Origin: Williamsia soli
GTDB taxonomy: Bacteria; Actinomycetota; Actinomycetes; Mycobacteriales; Mycobacteriaceae
DNA length: 64,000 nucleotides
NCBI RefSeq assembly: GCF_017377795.1
Contig: NZ_JAFRDR010000013.1
Location: 1-64,000 of the forward strand
Direction of reading: 5' to 3'
Part shown: positions 51,796 to 60,985 of the stretch, piece by piece
Numbering within the stretch: position 1 is the first letter of the stretch
Layout: the number at the start of each line of letters is the position of its first letter
Notes under the pieces: generated by a model
What the model was told of the DNA's origin: nothing
Seen by the model: only the letters and a program-made list of their open reading frames with translations
Databases searched by the model: none
Translations under genes and position numbers: made by a program

Positions 51796-52752
51796 TCATC
51801 GCATGTCTGCGACGAGCCCCGCAATGACCTCGCGGGTCCGGTACTTCGACGCGATCAGTTCGTCACGGTTGTCGCCGATCGGCAGCAGTCGCATCGACAG
51901 GTCGGTGACGCCGGCGTCGGCGAACCGCTGAAAACGCTTCATGATCGCTTCTTCGTCTCCGACCGCACACAGGTCGCCGACATCCTTGGCATCGCCGTAC
52001 CCGAGCAGACGCTGGTAGTTCGGCGAGATCTCGGCTTCGCCCAGGATTCGGTTTGCGCGCTCGCGTGCCACGTCCACCTGGGAGGGCGCGCATAGGCACA
52101 CCGGAATCCCGGCGACGATGCGTGGGGCCTTCCGCCCGGCGTTGGCGGCCGCCTTCGTGATCCGCGGAACCACGTGATCGGAGACGGCCCGTTCGTCGGC
52201 CATCCACAAGATGGTGCCGTCGGTACGCTCTCCGGCGAGATCGAGCATGACCGGCCCGAGTGCGGCCACGAGGATCGGCAACGGGGCGATCGGACCGAGC
52301 TCGAGTGGGTTGTGCACCGTGAACGTGGTGTTCTCGACGTCGATCGGCCCGGGAGCCTGCTGTGCGGCATCGAGGACGTCGAGGTAGTCGCGGGTGAACC
52401 GTGCCGGCTTCTCGTAAGGCAGCCCGAGCATGTCCTTGACGATCCAGTGGTGCGAAGGTCCGACGCCCAGCGCCAGGCGGCCCCCGGTGGCGGCGTGCGC
52501 CGACAGGGCTTGCCTCGCCAACGCGATCGGATGCTGAGCCTGCAGCGGCACGACGGCCGTACCGATCTCGATCCGGCTCGTCCGCGTCCCCATCAGCGCC
52601 ACCGTGATCAGCGCATCGAAATCGGTCGGGACCTGGGGAATCCACGCCGTGTCGAGCCCGGCTTCTTCCGCCCACACGATGTCGTCGAGCATCCGGCTGA
52701 CCTTCTTCGCCGAGTCGCCTCGCTCGGGACCGATCATCACTCCGACGCGCAT
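51796..52752 (-). CDS. LLM-class F420-type oxidoreductase
   Basis: A 318-aa luciferase-like TIM barrel with the F420-family pattern: GLDTAWIPQV, RIEIGTAVVPLQAQHPIALARQ (family block IGTAVVPLQ), LALGVGPSHHWIV, and a late FADAGVTDLSMRLLPIG. The ATG at 52752 follows GGAGGA. It probably uses F420 for hydride transfer. A degenerate copy of the regional operator lies upstream. Confidence 0.9.
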   Translation of the reverse strand: MRVGVMIGPERGDSAKKVSRMLDDIVWAEEAGLDTAWIPQVPTDFDALITVALMGTRTSRIEIGTAVVPLQAQHPIALARQALSAHAATGGRLALGVGPSHHWIVKDMLGLPYEKPARFTRDYLDVLDAAQQAPGPIDVENTTFTVHNPLELGPIAPLPILVAALGPVMLDLAGERTDGTILWMADERAVSDHVVPRITKAAANAGRKAPRIVAGIPVCLCAPSQVDVARERANRILGEAEISPNYQRLLGYGDAKDVGDLCAVGDEEAIMKRFQRFADAGVTDLSMRLLPIGDNRDELIASKYRTREVIAGLVADMR

Positions 52753-52804
52753 GAATCCTCCAGATCTCCTGACCTACCTGGTGGATACGTTACTTGCAAA
52801 AAAA

Positions 52805-52819
52805 GAGAATGCCAATATC
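52805..52819. promoter_or_regulatory. Weak copy of the shared operator
   Basis: GAGAAT-GCC-AATATC in the AT-rich gap before the LLM gene: one half site matches perfectly, the other at four of six bases. Suggestive only. Confidence 0.4.
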
Positions 52820-52859
52820 ACGAGGCTGAGGAGCAGACCCGCGGACGGTTCGTACGACG

Positions 52860-54521
52860 TCACAAGGCATCGGCGGGCCACTGCGAGCGCACCTGGTCGA
52901 AGCGGGTGAACTTCACCCGGGGCCGACCCACGGGTCGCCCGGCAGAGCGCTCCGCGGCATCGATCTCGCGCCAGCGGGCTTTCCCGATGACGTCCGGTTG
53001 CCGCTCGGACACCAGCGTCGCCAGCGCACGTCGACCAGCACCGGGCGCTGTGAGACGTCCCGCCTCGAAGTCCTCGATGAGCATGGCCACGGTCTCGCGT
53101 GAGTCACCACGGTTGGTTCCGATGACCCCCCGTGGTCCCCGCTTGATCCACCCGGCGGTGTACACGCCCTCAACCCCGGCAACCCGTCCGTGCACGTTGT
53201 CGATCACCCCGCGTTCGGAGTCGAACGGCAGGTCCGCCACCGGCTCGCCGCGGTAGCCGACCGATCGCAGCACCAGCGACGTCGCCAGGACGTCGGTGAC
53301 TGTGGTCGGATGCGCTCGGAGATCGCCGTCGAGTTCGTTGTGGACCAACGCCAACGACTCGACCGCACCATCGCCGCGCAGTTCGGTGGGAGAGGTGAGG
53401 TACCGGAAGACGATCCGCTTGTGTGCGCCGTTCGGTGTAGCCGCGGCATACTCGCGCGCCAACTCCATCTTCAGGTGCAGCGAGGCCTCTACGTCGGGGC
53501 TCTCGAGGATGGTCTGACTCACCGGATCAAGGGCGAGCTCGGTCTCGTCGATCACGACGTCGACGCCGGGTAGATAACCGAGCGCAAGGAACTCCGAGGT
53601 CGAATAGGCCGCCTGCACCGGACCGCGACGTCCGAGTACAACCACCTCACGGATGTTGCTCTCTCGCAGGGCTTCCAGCGCGTGGTCGGCAATGTCGGTC
53701 TTCGCGAGCTCGTCCGGGTCCAGGGTGAGTATTCTGGCGACATCGAGCGCGACGTTGCCGTTCCCGACCACCACGGCCCGCTCCCCCGACAGATCGAAGT
53801 GCCGGTCGGCGTGATCGGGGTGGCCGTTGTACCAGGCGACGAACTCGGTGGCGGCATGACTGCCCGGCAGATCTTCACCGGGTATTCCCAACCGCCGATC
53901 GCTTGCCGCGCCGGTCGCGTAGATCACCGCATGGTGATGCTCACGGAGTTCGGTCAGCGAGATGTCCCTACCCACTTCCACATTGAGATAGAACTCCAGC
54001 GCGTCCGGTGCGAACAACTTCGTGAACATGTCCGCCACCCCCTTGGTCTCGGGGTGGTCGGGCGCGACACCGGCACGCACCAGGCCCCAGGGCGCATGCA
54101 CCCGGTCGAACATCTCGATCTGGACGTCGCCCCGAGCCAGCAACTCCTCTGCCGCGTAGCAGGCCGCAGGACCGGTGCCGACGATGGCGACCCGCAGGAC
54201 ACCGCGATCGCCGAACCCCTTGCCTTTCGGCCGCGGCGCCTGAGCACCTGAGTTCTCATCGAGCGGATTGCGCTCGAAATACGCCTCATTGATGGCGATG
54301 TACCTGTTCATCGGTGCGAGCAGGTCGTATTCGGAGAAGATCGCATCGACGGGGCAGGCATCCGCGCAGGCCCCGCAATCGATGCAGGATTCCGGATCGA
54401 TGTAGAGCATCTCGGCGGTCTCGAATTGAGGATCCCCGGGAGTCGGCCTGATGCAGTCGACCGGACATTCGGCGATGCAACTGGCATCTTTGCAGCAGCG
54501 TTGGGTGATCACGAAGGTCAT
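52860..54521 (-). CDS. fprB: Ferredoxin/ferredoxin-NADP(+) reductase fusion (FprB-type)
   Basis: A 553-aa fusion. Residues 1-100 form a 7Fe-type ferredoxin: CIAECPVDCI near the N-terminus and CIDCGACADACPVDAI. Residues about 110-550 are an adrenodoxin-reductase-like FAD/NADPH domain (VAIVGTGPAACYAAEEL, FDRVHAPWGLVRAGVAPDHP, VVVGNGNVALDVARIL, GWIKRGPRGVIGTNR). It moves electrons between NADPH and P450s or other acceptors. The ATG at 54521 follows GAGGAGG. Position after the mce genes suggests co-transcription or at least functional coupling to oxidation of imported lipids. Confidence 0.93.
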   Translation of the reverse strand: MTFVITQRCCKDASCIAECPVDCIRPTPGDPQFETAEMLYIDPESCIDCGACADACPVDAIFSEYDLLAPMNRYIAINEAYFERNPLDENSGAQAPRPKGKGFGDRGVLRVAIVGTGPAACYAAEELLARGDVQIEMFDRVHAPWGLVRAGVAPDHPETKGVADMFTKLFAPDALEFYLNVEVGRDISLTELREHHHAVIYATGAASDRRLGIPGEDLPGSHAATEFVAWYNGHPDHADRHFDLSGERAVVVGNGNVALDVARILTLDPDELAKTDIADHALEALRESNIREVVVLGRRGPVQAAYSTSEFLALGYLPGVDVVIDETELALDPVSQTILESPDVEASLHLKMELAREYAAATPNGAHKRIVFRYLTSPTELRGDGAVESLALVHNELDGDLRAHPTTVTDVLATSLVLRSVGYRGEPVADLPFDSERGVIDNVHGRVAGVEGVYTAGWIKRGPRGVIGTNRGDSRETVAMLIEDFEAGRLTAPGAGRRALATLVSERQPDVIGKARWREIDAAERSAGRPVGRPRVKFTRFDQVRSQWPADAL

Positions 54522-54589
54522 CTGGGCCTCCTCGGTGGTGAGTGTGTGAGGGTTACGGCGACTGCGCCGGGCTGTGTGCCCGAGCCCGT

Positions 54590-55348
54590 CTAGGGCAGGT
54601 CGACCTTGGCCGCGAGCCAACGACCGTCGATCTTCTCCATGGTCATCACCACCCGACTCCGGTCGACGCGTGGGTCGGGAGTTGCTGTGTTGGTGACGGT
54701 CTGGTCGACGAACAGCAGTACCTCGACCTTCGAGGTGCTCGCCGACTTGATGCCCGAGTCGATGACGGTTCCTTCCGCAGTTGCCTTGTTGTCGACCAGC
54801 AGCTGGCGGAGCTGACCGCTCGACTGCGAATACATGTCCTTGAACTCACCGGTGGCACCGCCGAGGACATCGGCGAAGTTCTGGTCGAGATTGTCCGAAC
54901 TGACGCTGGTCAGTGCGACGGCGTAGTTCCGAGCCGCCTGCTCGGCCTGATCGGCAGCGGTATCGACGGCATTGCGCTGCTGCAACTTCCAGCCCAACAC
55001 CGCGGCGACGGCAATCGCGGCCACTGCGACGACAACCAGGAGAAGTATCGCTGTTCGACGGGCACGGGTGCCGGCCCACCAACGCTTCGCGGGCGGGTCG
55101 ATGCGCTCGTCGTCGTGCTCCGCGACTGTCGGGGTCGCATCTGATTCTTTCGCAACCAGTTCGTGGGCTACGGGATTTTCGTCGACCGGTTCCTGGTCGA
55201 CGAGTTCTTCGACTGCCGGTCCCTCGACTGGCGGCGGCGCGGTATCCGGTTTCGAGATGTCCACCCCACCGACCTCAGGCGCTCCGTCAGCCATCAGCGT
55301 CCATCGTTCTTCGGGTGTCACAGTTGCGGTTCCGCTGCTCTTGCTCAC
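54590..55348 (-). CDS. Mce-associated membrane protein
   Basis: A 252-aa protein: an acidic Pro/Val/Glu-rich cytoplasmic N-terminus (residues 1-90), one membrane helix (ILLLVVVAVAAIAVAAVLGW), then a nuclear-transport-factor-like extracytoplasmic domain ending MEKIDGRWLAAKVDLP. Mam proteins stabilise Mce complexes. The GTG at 55348 follows GAGGAGACAGCA. It lies 52 bp after mceF, as in other mce operons. Confidence 0.88.
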   Translation of the reverse strand: MSKSSGTATVTPEERWTLMADGAPEVGGVDISKPDTAPPPVEGPAVEELVDQEPVDENPVAHELVAKESDATPTVAEHDDERIDPPAKRWWAGTRARRTAILLLVVVAVAAIAVAAVLGWKLQQRNAVDTAADQAEQAARNYAVALTSVSSDNLDQNFADVLGGATGEFKDMYSQSSGQLRQLLVDNKATAEGTVIDSGIKSASTSKVEVLLFVDQTVTNTATPDPRVDRSRVVMTMEKIDGRWLAAKVDLP

Positions 55349-55400
55349 TGCTGTCTCCTCTGCGTTGGCGTGCTCGGTGTCGTGTGGTTGCCTGCGAATC

Positions 55401-56681
55401 TCACGGCTGCCCCGGCAACACGGGGCCCGCGTAGGGCAAGGGGATGGATTCGGGACCGATCGGTGTCGGGGACGCCTGCGCCAGCGGATCGACGCCGGGT
55501 GGCGGTCCCGCGCTGGTGTCTCCCGGTGGACGCGGGGCGTTGGCGGCGCCGCGAACAAGGTTCGCCGGATCGTCGTCCTCGCAGTACGTGTACAGGTATG
55601 GCTCGGAGAAATCGGCGAGCCACCCTGGCCTGCGAGGCAGATCGTAGTTGCACGACTTACGTGGATAGATGTTCACCGACGCCCAGATCCCACCGTCACG
55701 CATGATGTTCGCGATGGCATCGAGCGTTGATCCGTCGCGGTATTGCGGGAAGAAGAACTCCTGCAGGGCAGGCACTCTCAGGTAGGTCATCTGCGCAACC
55801 GTGGTGAGGTTGCCGAGCAGCTGCACCATGGTCGGCGAATTGTCCGCGATGAGGGTGTCCACCGCCGCCAGCGTCGAAGGGGTCTGATCGATGAAGGTAC
55901 GAAAGCCTCCATCCATCGCGGCAACCCCGTCGAGCGTGCCCGAGAGGTTCTGCGACGTTCTTTGCAGACCCGGACTCATCTCGCTGAGTGTGCCCAGCAC
56001 CACCTTGCTGCTGTTCAGGAGGCTGACCGTCTGTGGCAGTACGGAATCGAGCGTTGAGATGAGGAACGTGCCGCCGGTGATGATTGATTCGAGCTTGTCG
56101 GGCCCTTCCGGACCGACGCCGAGCTCGTGGGTGATCGTCTCGACCTTCTTAGGGTCGATCTGGGCGAGCATCCCGTCTAGGTCGCCCAGCAAGTTCGCCA
56201 GCGGCACCGGCGTCGACGTCTGATCGGCCGCGACCTCCGATCCGTCGGTGAGGTACGGACCCTGATCTGTGGTCGGACGGAAGTCGAGGTATTGCTCCCC
56301 CGCCGGGGACAACCCGGCGACACGGACCTCACCGCCCACCGGGATTCGGGTGTCGGCATCGATGGTCGCAACCGCCACCACCCCCTCGTCCGAGAGTTCG
56401 ACGGCCTTCACCTGACCGATCGGGACACCACGCAGCGTCACATCCTGATTGGGGAGCAGCCCACCGGACAACGCGAGATTGACCCGGACGGTCATGGCCT
56501 GCTGCGTCGGGTTCACCTGGAACACTCCGAACACGAGGTAGGTGAGGCCGAGGATGAAGGTGAGGGCCAGCGCCGCGACCGAGAGCAACAGTCGGTGGTC
56601 GATCAGTCTCCGCACCGTGTTCACCAAGCCACGGGCGGGCGACTCCAACGGTCCGGTTGCGTAGTGCGACATCTGGGTCAT
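55401..56681 (-). CDS. mceF: MCE family protein MceF
   Basis: A 426-aa Mce protein: an N-terminal membrane helix (residues about 30-55), the MCE/MlaD domain (TVRVNLALSGGLLPNQDVTLRG...GQVKAVEL, quoted by ends) and a long helical part, then a Pro-rich C-terminus (residues 380-426). It forms part of the hexameric lipid conduit across the cell envelope. The ATG at 56681 overlaps the mceE stop; a start three codons later is also possible. Confidence 0.9.
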   Translation of the reverse strand: MTQMSHYATGPLESPARGLVNTVRRLIDHRLLLSVAALALTFILGLTYLVFGVFQVNPTQQAMTVRVNLALSGGLLPNQDVTLRGVPIGQVKAVELSDEGVVAVATIDADTRIPVGGEVRVAGLSPAGEQYLDFRPTTDQGPYLTDGSEVAADQTSTPVPLANLLGDLDGMLAQIDPKKVETITHELGVGPEGPDKLESIITGGTFLISTLDSVLPQTVSLLNSSKVVLGTLSEMSPGLQRTSQNLSGTLDGVAAMDGGFRTFIDQTPSTLAAVDTLIADNSPTMVQLLGNLTTVAQMTYLRVPALQEFFFPQYRDGSTLDAIANIMRDGGIWASVNIYPRKSCNYDLPRRPGWLADFSEPYLYTYCEDDDPANLVRGAANAPRPPGDTSAGPPPGVDPLAQASPTPIGPESIPLPYAGPVLPGQP

Positions 56682-57787
56682 CGGCGTGGTCCCGCCACTT
56701 TGGCCCCGAGTCGCTCGAGTGTGCTGGTCAGGGTCCCCACGAAGTTTGCACCGTCGGTGCCCAGGTCAGGGATACGACTCCCCGGGTCGGCTGTGTGCGT
56801 CGGATCGGCGATGGCACCGATCGCCAGGTCTTCCAGATCCGCGTCGACGTGCGACCCGGACGAGTTGGTGATCTTGATGACCGGCGCCAACAGCCGGTTG
56901 ACCGCATCGAGGTCGGCATTCGGATTCATGGCGGCCGCATTCAGTTCGGCCGCGATCGTGTTGATGTCGGCGACCAGTCCCCCGGCGGCGGTGCCCGCGA
57001 TCGACGGAAACTTCGCGAGTTGGGAACTCACCGAGGCCAATTGGTTGACGATTCCGAGGATCTGATCGGTGTTGGCCGACAGCACACTCATGGCCGGCCC
57101 GGCAGCGGCGATGGCATCCTTGATGGTGCCCTGGCCGGCCGACAGGGTCGAGACCAGTCGGTTGGTCTCGTTCAGGGTGCTCCGGATCTCGCCCGTGCGG
57201 GCGGAGAGCTTGCTGACCAGACTCGTCGACTGTTCGATCAGCCCGGCCAGTTCCCCGCCCTTGTCGCCGACGGCGTCACCGAGTCCGTTGATGACCTTGG
57301 TGATGTTGCGGATCACGCCGCCGTTGACCAGCAGCGACGACGTGGTCAGGACCTCTTCGATCGTCGCGGCGGCCGAGGTCTGGTCAAGTTCGATGTTGTC
57401 GCCGTTCTGCAACACCGGACCGTCCGGCTCGGCGTCGAGCGGGGGTTGCATGGCGACGAAGATGTCGCCGAGAGGAGTCGCAGAGCGCAGTTCGGCCCTG
57501 GTGCCGACGGGCAGGGCGACTCCTTCGGAGACCTTCAGGGTGACGATCGCCGAGTAGTCACGGACGGTCATGCCCTCGACCGAACCGACGTCGGCCCCGG
57601 CGAGTTTGACCTTGGCCTGTTTCGGTAGGTTCAGTGCGTTCTCGAAGGTCGCGTACACGGTGTAGGAGTCGCTTCCAACGTTGCGCTTGGGGAGTGGGAC
57701 CGACTCCAGTTCCACTGAACACGCGGTCATCGTGAGGGTCAGGGTCAGCATCGCCCCGACTGCTGCAGCCGATGTCCTGCGGGTCAT
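56678..57787 (-). CDS. mceE: MCE family lipoprotein MceE
   Basis: A 369-aa Mce protein with a lipoprotein signal (LTLTLTMTACS), the mark of MceE among the six subunits. The MCE domain (YTVYATFENALNLPKQAKVKL) precedes a coiled, Ser/Ala-rich helical region. The ATG at 57787 overlaps the mceD stop; the longer frame to 57898 overlaps that gene and lacks a signal. Confidence 0.9.
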   Translation of the reverse strand: MTRRTSAAAVGAMLTLTLTMTACSVELESVPLPKRNVGSDSYTVYATFENALNLPKQAKVKLAGADVGSVEGMTVRDYSAIVTLKVSEGVALPVGTRAELRSATPLGDIFVAMQPPLDAEPDGPVLQNGDNIELDQTSAAATIEEVLTTSSLLVNGGVIRNITKVINGLGDAVGDKGGELAGLIEQSTSLVSKLSARTGEIRSTLNETNRLVSTLSAGQGTIKDAIAAAGPAMSVLSANTDQILGIVNQLASVSSQLAKFPSIAGTAAGGLVADINTIAAELNAAAMNPNADLDAVNRLLAPVIKITNSSGSHVDADLEDLAIGAIADPTHTADPGSRIPDLGTDGANFVGTLTSTLERLGAKVAGPRR

Positions 57788-58893
57788 TTCGCCAACCCCG
57801 CCATGCCCTCGAGCATGTCCGTGATACCGAAGTCCGGGCCGAAGTCTGACAATGTCCCGGTCGCACAACCGAGTTGCCGCAGTCCCAGCACGTTGCACAC
57901 TTCTTTGAGGAGCTGGCCGTCGAAGAACACCTTGTCCAGTTGCGCATGCACCCGTGCCACCCGGTTCTCCTGATCCACTGCGGCGTAGGCATTGTCGAGG
58001 AGTAGCGGCGTCACGTCGAGGAACTCGGCGAGCTCGCGCCGGTAATCCGCCAGGGTCTTCACGAGGACGTTCGAGTCGGTGACCGTGGAGTTGAGGTTGC
58101 CCTGGTTGGTCCGCAACAGGTCTTCGGCCTGGAGCAGGATCTCGTTGATCTGTGCACCGGTATCTCCGGAGCCGAGATCTTGGTCGGCGAGAATCCCACT
58201 CAATTGGCTGACCGCCGAACCGAAGTCGCGGATCTGCCCGTCGTTGCGTGCGGCGGCCTCGGTCAACACGGACAGGTTGTCGACGATCGTCGTGATCGCG
58301 TCCCTGGTCTCGGCGCCGCCATCGGCTCCTAGACGCAGTGCTTTCGCGAGCTCACCAAGGGCGGCTCGCATGTCCTGCCCGTTGCCGTCGGTGATGGCCG
58401 ATCCGACGTCGAGGAGTTCCGCCACCGGCCCTGCGCCTTCCCCGTCGCCCTCGAGTTCGATCGCGAGGTCATCGGCCATGGCCAGGAGCCGATCGAACTC
58501 GACCGGGGTCTTCGTCCGGTCCAGTCCGATGAAGTCGTTGTTCTTCAGCACCGGTCCACCGGTGTACGCCGGCGACAACTCGATGTGCCGGTCGGTGAGG
58601 ATCGAGGTCGAGACGGTGACCGCGTCGACGCCCGCCGGAATCGTCACACCGCCCTCGATGCTCATCACGACCTCGACGTAGGTGCCCTTAGGCGAGATCG
58701 TCTCGACCTTCCCCACCGGCATCCCGAGCACTGACACCGAGTTCCCCTCGTACAGTCCTACGCCGTTGTCGAACTGCGCGGTCACCCGTATCGACCCCTC
58801 CGACGCGGTTGCGGCACGGACACTGCCGAAACAGACGGCAGCGATCAGCACGACGAGGACCACCACCTTCGCAACTGTCTTGCTCGCCCTCAT
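57784..58893 (-). CDS. mceD: MCE family protein MceD
   Basis: A 369-aa Mce subunit with an N-terminal membrane anchor (VVVLVVLIAAVCFGSVRA) and the MCE domain (IRVTAQFDNGVGLYEGNSV...GKVETI, quoted by ends). A long helical segment follows. The ATG at 58893 overlaps the mceC stop. Assignment to D is by order. Confidence 0.9.
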   Translation of the reverse strand: MRASKTVAKVVVLVVLIAAVCFGSVRAATASEGSIRVTAQFDNGVGLYEGNSVSVLGMPVGKVETISPKGTYVEVVMSIEGGVTIPAGVDAVTVSTSILTDRHIELSPAYTGGPVLKNNDFIGLDRTKTPVEFDRLLAMADDLAIELEGDGEGAGPVAELLDVGSAITDGNGQDMRAALGELAKALRLGADGGAETRDAITTIVDNLSVLTEAAARNDGQIRDFGSAVSQLSGILADQDLGSGDTGAQINEILLQAEDLLRTNQGNLNSTVTDSNVLVKTLADYRRELAEFLDVTPLLLDNAYAAVDQENRVARVHAQLDKVFFDGQLLKEVCNVLGLRQLGCATGTLSDFGPDFGITDMLEGMAGLAK

Positions 58894-59954
58894 TTGCAGT
58901 CCTTCAGGTACTCGGGAAGATTCAGCTGATTGGCTCTCCCGCTCACAGCACACATCCAGGAGTCGAGGAACGGCCCGGACTGAGCGGAGAAGTCGACCTC
59001 GTTGCCGGTGCCGCTCGCGTTGGCGAAGTTGCGGACGGGAACCGGCAGGATCTGCAGAGTGTTCCGCAGCAGGTCGTCGTTGCGCGCCAGACTCGCAAGC
59101 ATCCCGTTCAGATTCGTCAGCAGCGCGTCAATCTGAGCGCGGTTGTCGACGACGATCGTCTGGAGCTGATCGACCAGGTTCGTGGTTGCCTGGAACAACT
59201 GGTTGATCACCGCCCGGCGCGAGTTGATCTCTTGTAAGACCTGCGCGCCCTGGGTGATCAGTGACCCCAGGTTTGCCTGCTGCGCCCGCACCACGTCCGT
59301 CAGTTGTTTGGTGCTGGTCAGCAACGTGCCGATCTGAGAGCGCCGATCGGCCATGATCGTTGCCAGGCTCTGGACGTTGTTCAGCACCTGGGGCATCACT
59401 TCCGGCGTGCCCTCGAGCTGCTCGGAGAGTGTCGTCATCGTCTCGCCGATGTCCTTGAAGTCGACCTGTTCGAACGTCGTGGTGGCGTTGTCGATCAACT
59501 GCTGCAGGTCGTACGGGACGCTGGTGTGCGACAGGCCGATCCTGTTGTCCGGCAGCGCAGCGCCACCCGCCGGCTTGAGGTCTACATAGCGTGAACCGAG
59601 CAGTGTGGTCAATTGGATGGATGCCCTGGTATCGGCGCCGAGACGGACATCGTCGTTGATCTCGAGCGTCACGACCACGTGGTCGCCCGCGAGCCGCGTC
59701 GCTTTCACCGTGCCCACCGACACCCCGGCGATGGTCACCGAGTCGCCCGAACTGACGCCGGCGGCCTGCGCGAACTCGGCCTGATAGGAGGTCTTCCCGA
59801 TTCCGGCCCCGGCGAACTGCAACAGCGCGACGAGCAGGAGGGCGATCACCGCGACGGTGATGATCCCGAGCGTCAGGGTGCTGTGCTGTTCGATGGGTCT
59901 ACGCGCCACCTGGCCGGCAGTGGCGGTCATCCGGCGAACGTCTGGGCGTTTCAT
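58890..59954 (-). CDS. mceC: MCE family protein MceC
   Basis: A 354-aa Mce subunit: anchor helix (LTLGIITVAVIALLLVALLQ), MCE domain (YQAEFAQAAGVSSGDSVTIA, GTVKATRL), then helical region and Cys-containing tail (NLPEYLKDCK). ATG 59954 overlaps the mceB stop. Assignment to C is by order in the operon. Confidence 0.9.
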   Translation of the reverse strand: MKRPDVRRMTATAGQVARRPIEQHSTLTLGIITVAVIALLLVALLQFAGAGIGKTSYQAEFAQAAGVSSGDSVTIAGVSVGTVKATRLAGDHVVVTLEINDDVRLGADTRASIQLTTLLGSRYVDLKPAGGAALPDNRIGLSHTSVPYDLQQLIDNATTTFEQVDFKDIGETMTTLSEQLEGTPEVMPQVLNNVQSLATIMADRRSQIGTLLTSTKQLTDVVRAQQANLGSLITQGAQVLQEINSRRAVINQLFQATTNLVDQLQTIVVDNRAQIDALLTNLNGMLASLARNDDLLRNTLQILPVPVRNFANASGTGNEVDFSAQSGPFLDSWMCAVSGRANQLNLPEYLKDCK

Positions 59955-60985
59955 TGGCAGGCCGGTGAGTACTTGGGCTTACCGCCGGGGGTGGCGGCAG
60001 CGACGATAGACGGTATGACGTTGCTCAGGGCCGGCACATAGGTCACGTTGAGGCTGCAGAGATACGTCTCGATGAACGCGCCGCTCTGGGTATTACGGGC
60101 GAGGCCTTTCAACAGGATGGGAACGTTGAACCCCAGGTAGGCGAATGCGGTCTTGTTGTCCATGTAGTGGGCGGCGAAACCTGGTTCCCTGACCAGCATC
60201 TGATTCAGCTCCGGTGCCGCCTGGTCTGCCAGGGTCGCCACCCTGCCGACGACCGCCGATATCGAGTCCAGCGAGGTCACCAGTTCCTGCCTGCGTTGGG
60301 AGAGTCTTTCGAACATCGACTGCGCCTGCGTGATCACGGTGTCGACCTCACCGCGCTGCTCCGCCAGGGTCCGCACGATTCCGTCGAGGTTCCCGATGAT
60401 GTCGCCCAAGATCTGGTCCGGACCGGCGAACGACTCGGCAAGATCGGAAGTCTCGGTCACCAGCGTGGTGATCGAACCGTTGTCCCCCTGCAGCGCCCGG
60501 ATGATCGAGGTGGTGATGTTGTCGATCTGTTCCGGGTCGAGAACACTGAACAATGGTTCGAACCCGTTGAGCAGCACGGATATGTTGAAGGAGGGCTCGG
60601 TGTGTGCCAGCGGGATCTCACCGCCGTCGAGGACCTGGGGCTGCCCGTAGTCGGCGAGTGACAATCCGAGGTACCGCTGGCCGATGATGTTCTCGTAGGT
60701 GATCGAAGCCTTGGTGTTCCCGTAGACCTTCTGGTCGGCCTCGACCCGGAAGCCCACCCGGGCGAGCGTCCCTTCGAGCGTGATCGAATCGACGCGGCCC
60801 ACGCGGACGCCCGCCATCCGGACGTCGTCGCCGACCCCGAGTCCCGATACGTCGGTGAACACCGCAGAGTACGACGTGGTCGCGCCGTTCACGCTGCGTT
60901 GCAACGTGTTGAAGACTGTCCACGTCAGCGTCAGCGAGATGACGAGGAAGATGATCAGACCGATGAGCGGCTTGCGGTAACTCAC
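59951..60985 (-). CDS. mceB: MCE family protein MceB
   Basis: A 344-aa Mce subunit: anchor (LIGLIIFLVISLTLTWTVFN), MCE domain (YSAVFTDVSGLGVGDDVRMA, VGRVDSI), helical stalk and a C-terminus with GGKPKYSPACQ. ATG 60985 overlaps the mceA stop. Assignment by order. Confidence 0.9.
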   Translation of the reverse strand: MSYRKPLIGLIIFLVISLTLTWTVFNTLQRSVNGATTSYSAVFTDVSGLGVGDDVRMAGVRVGRVDSITLEGTLARVGFRVEADQKVYGNTKASITYENIIGQRYLGLSLADYGQPQVLDGGEIPLAHTEPSFNISVLLNGFEPLFSVLDPEQIDNITTSIIRALQGDNGSITTLVTETSDLAESFAGPDQILGDIIGNLDGIVRTLAEQRGEVDTVITQAQSMFERLSQRRQELVTSLDSISAVVGRVATLADQAAPELNQMLVREPGFAAHYMDNKTAFAYLGFNVPILLKGLARNTQSGAFIETYLCSLNVTYVPALSNVIPSIVAAATPGGKPKYSPACQ

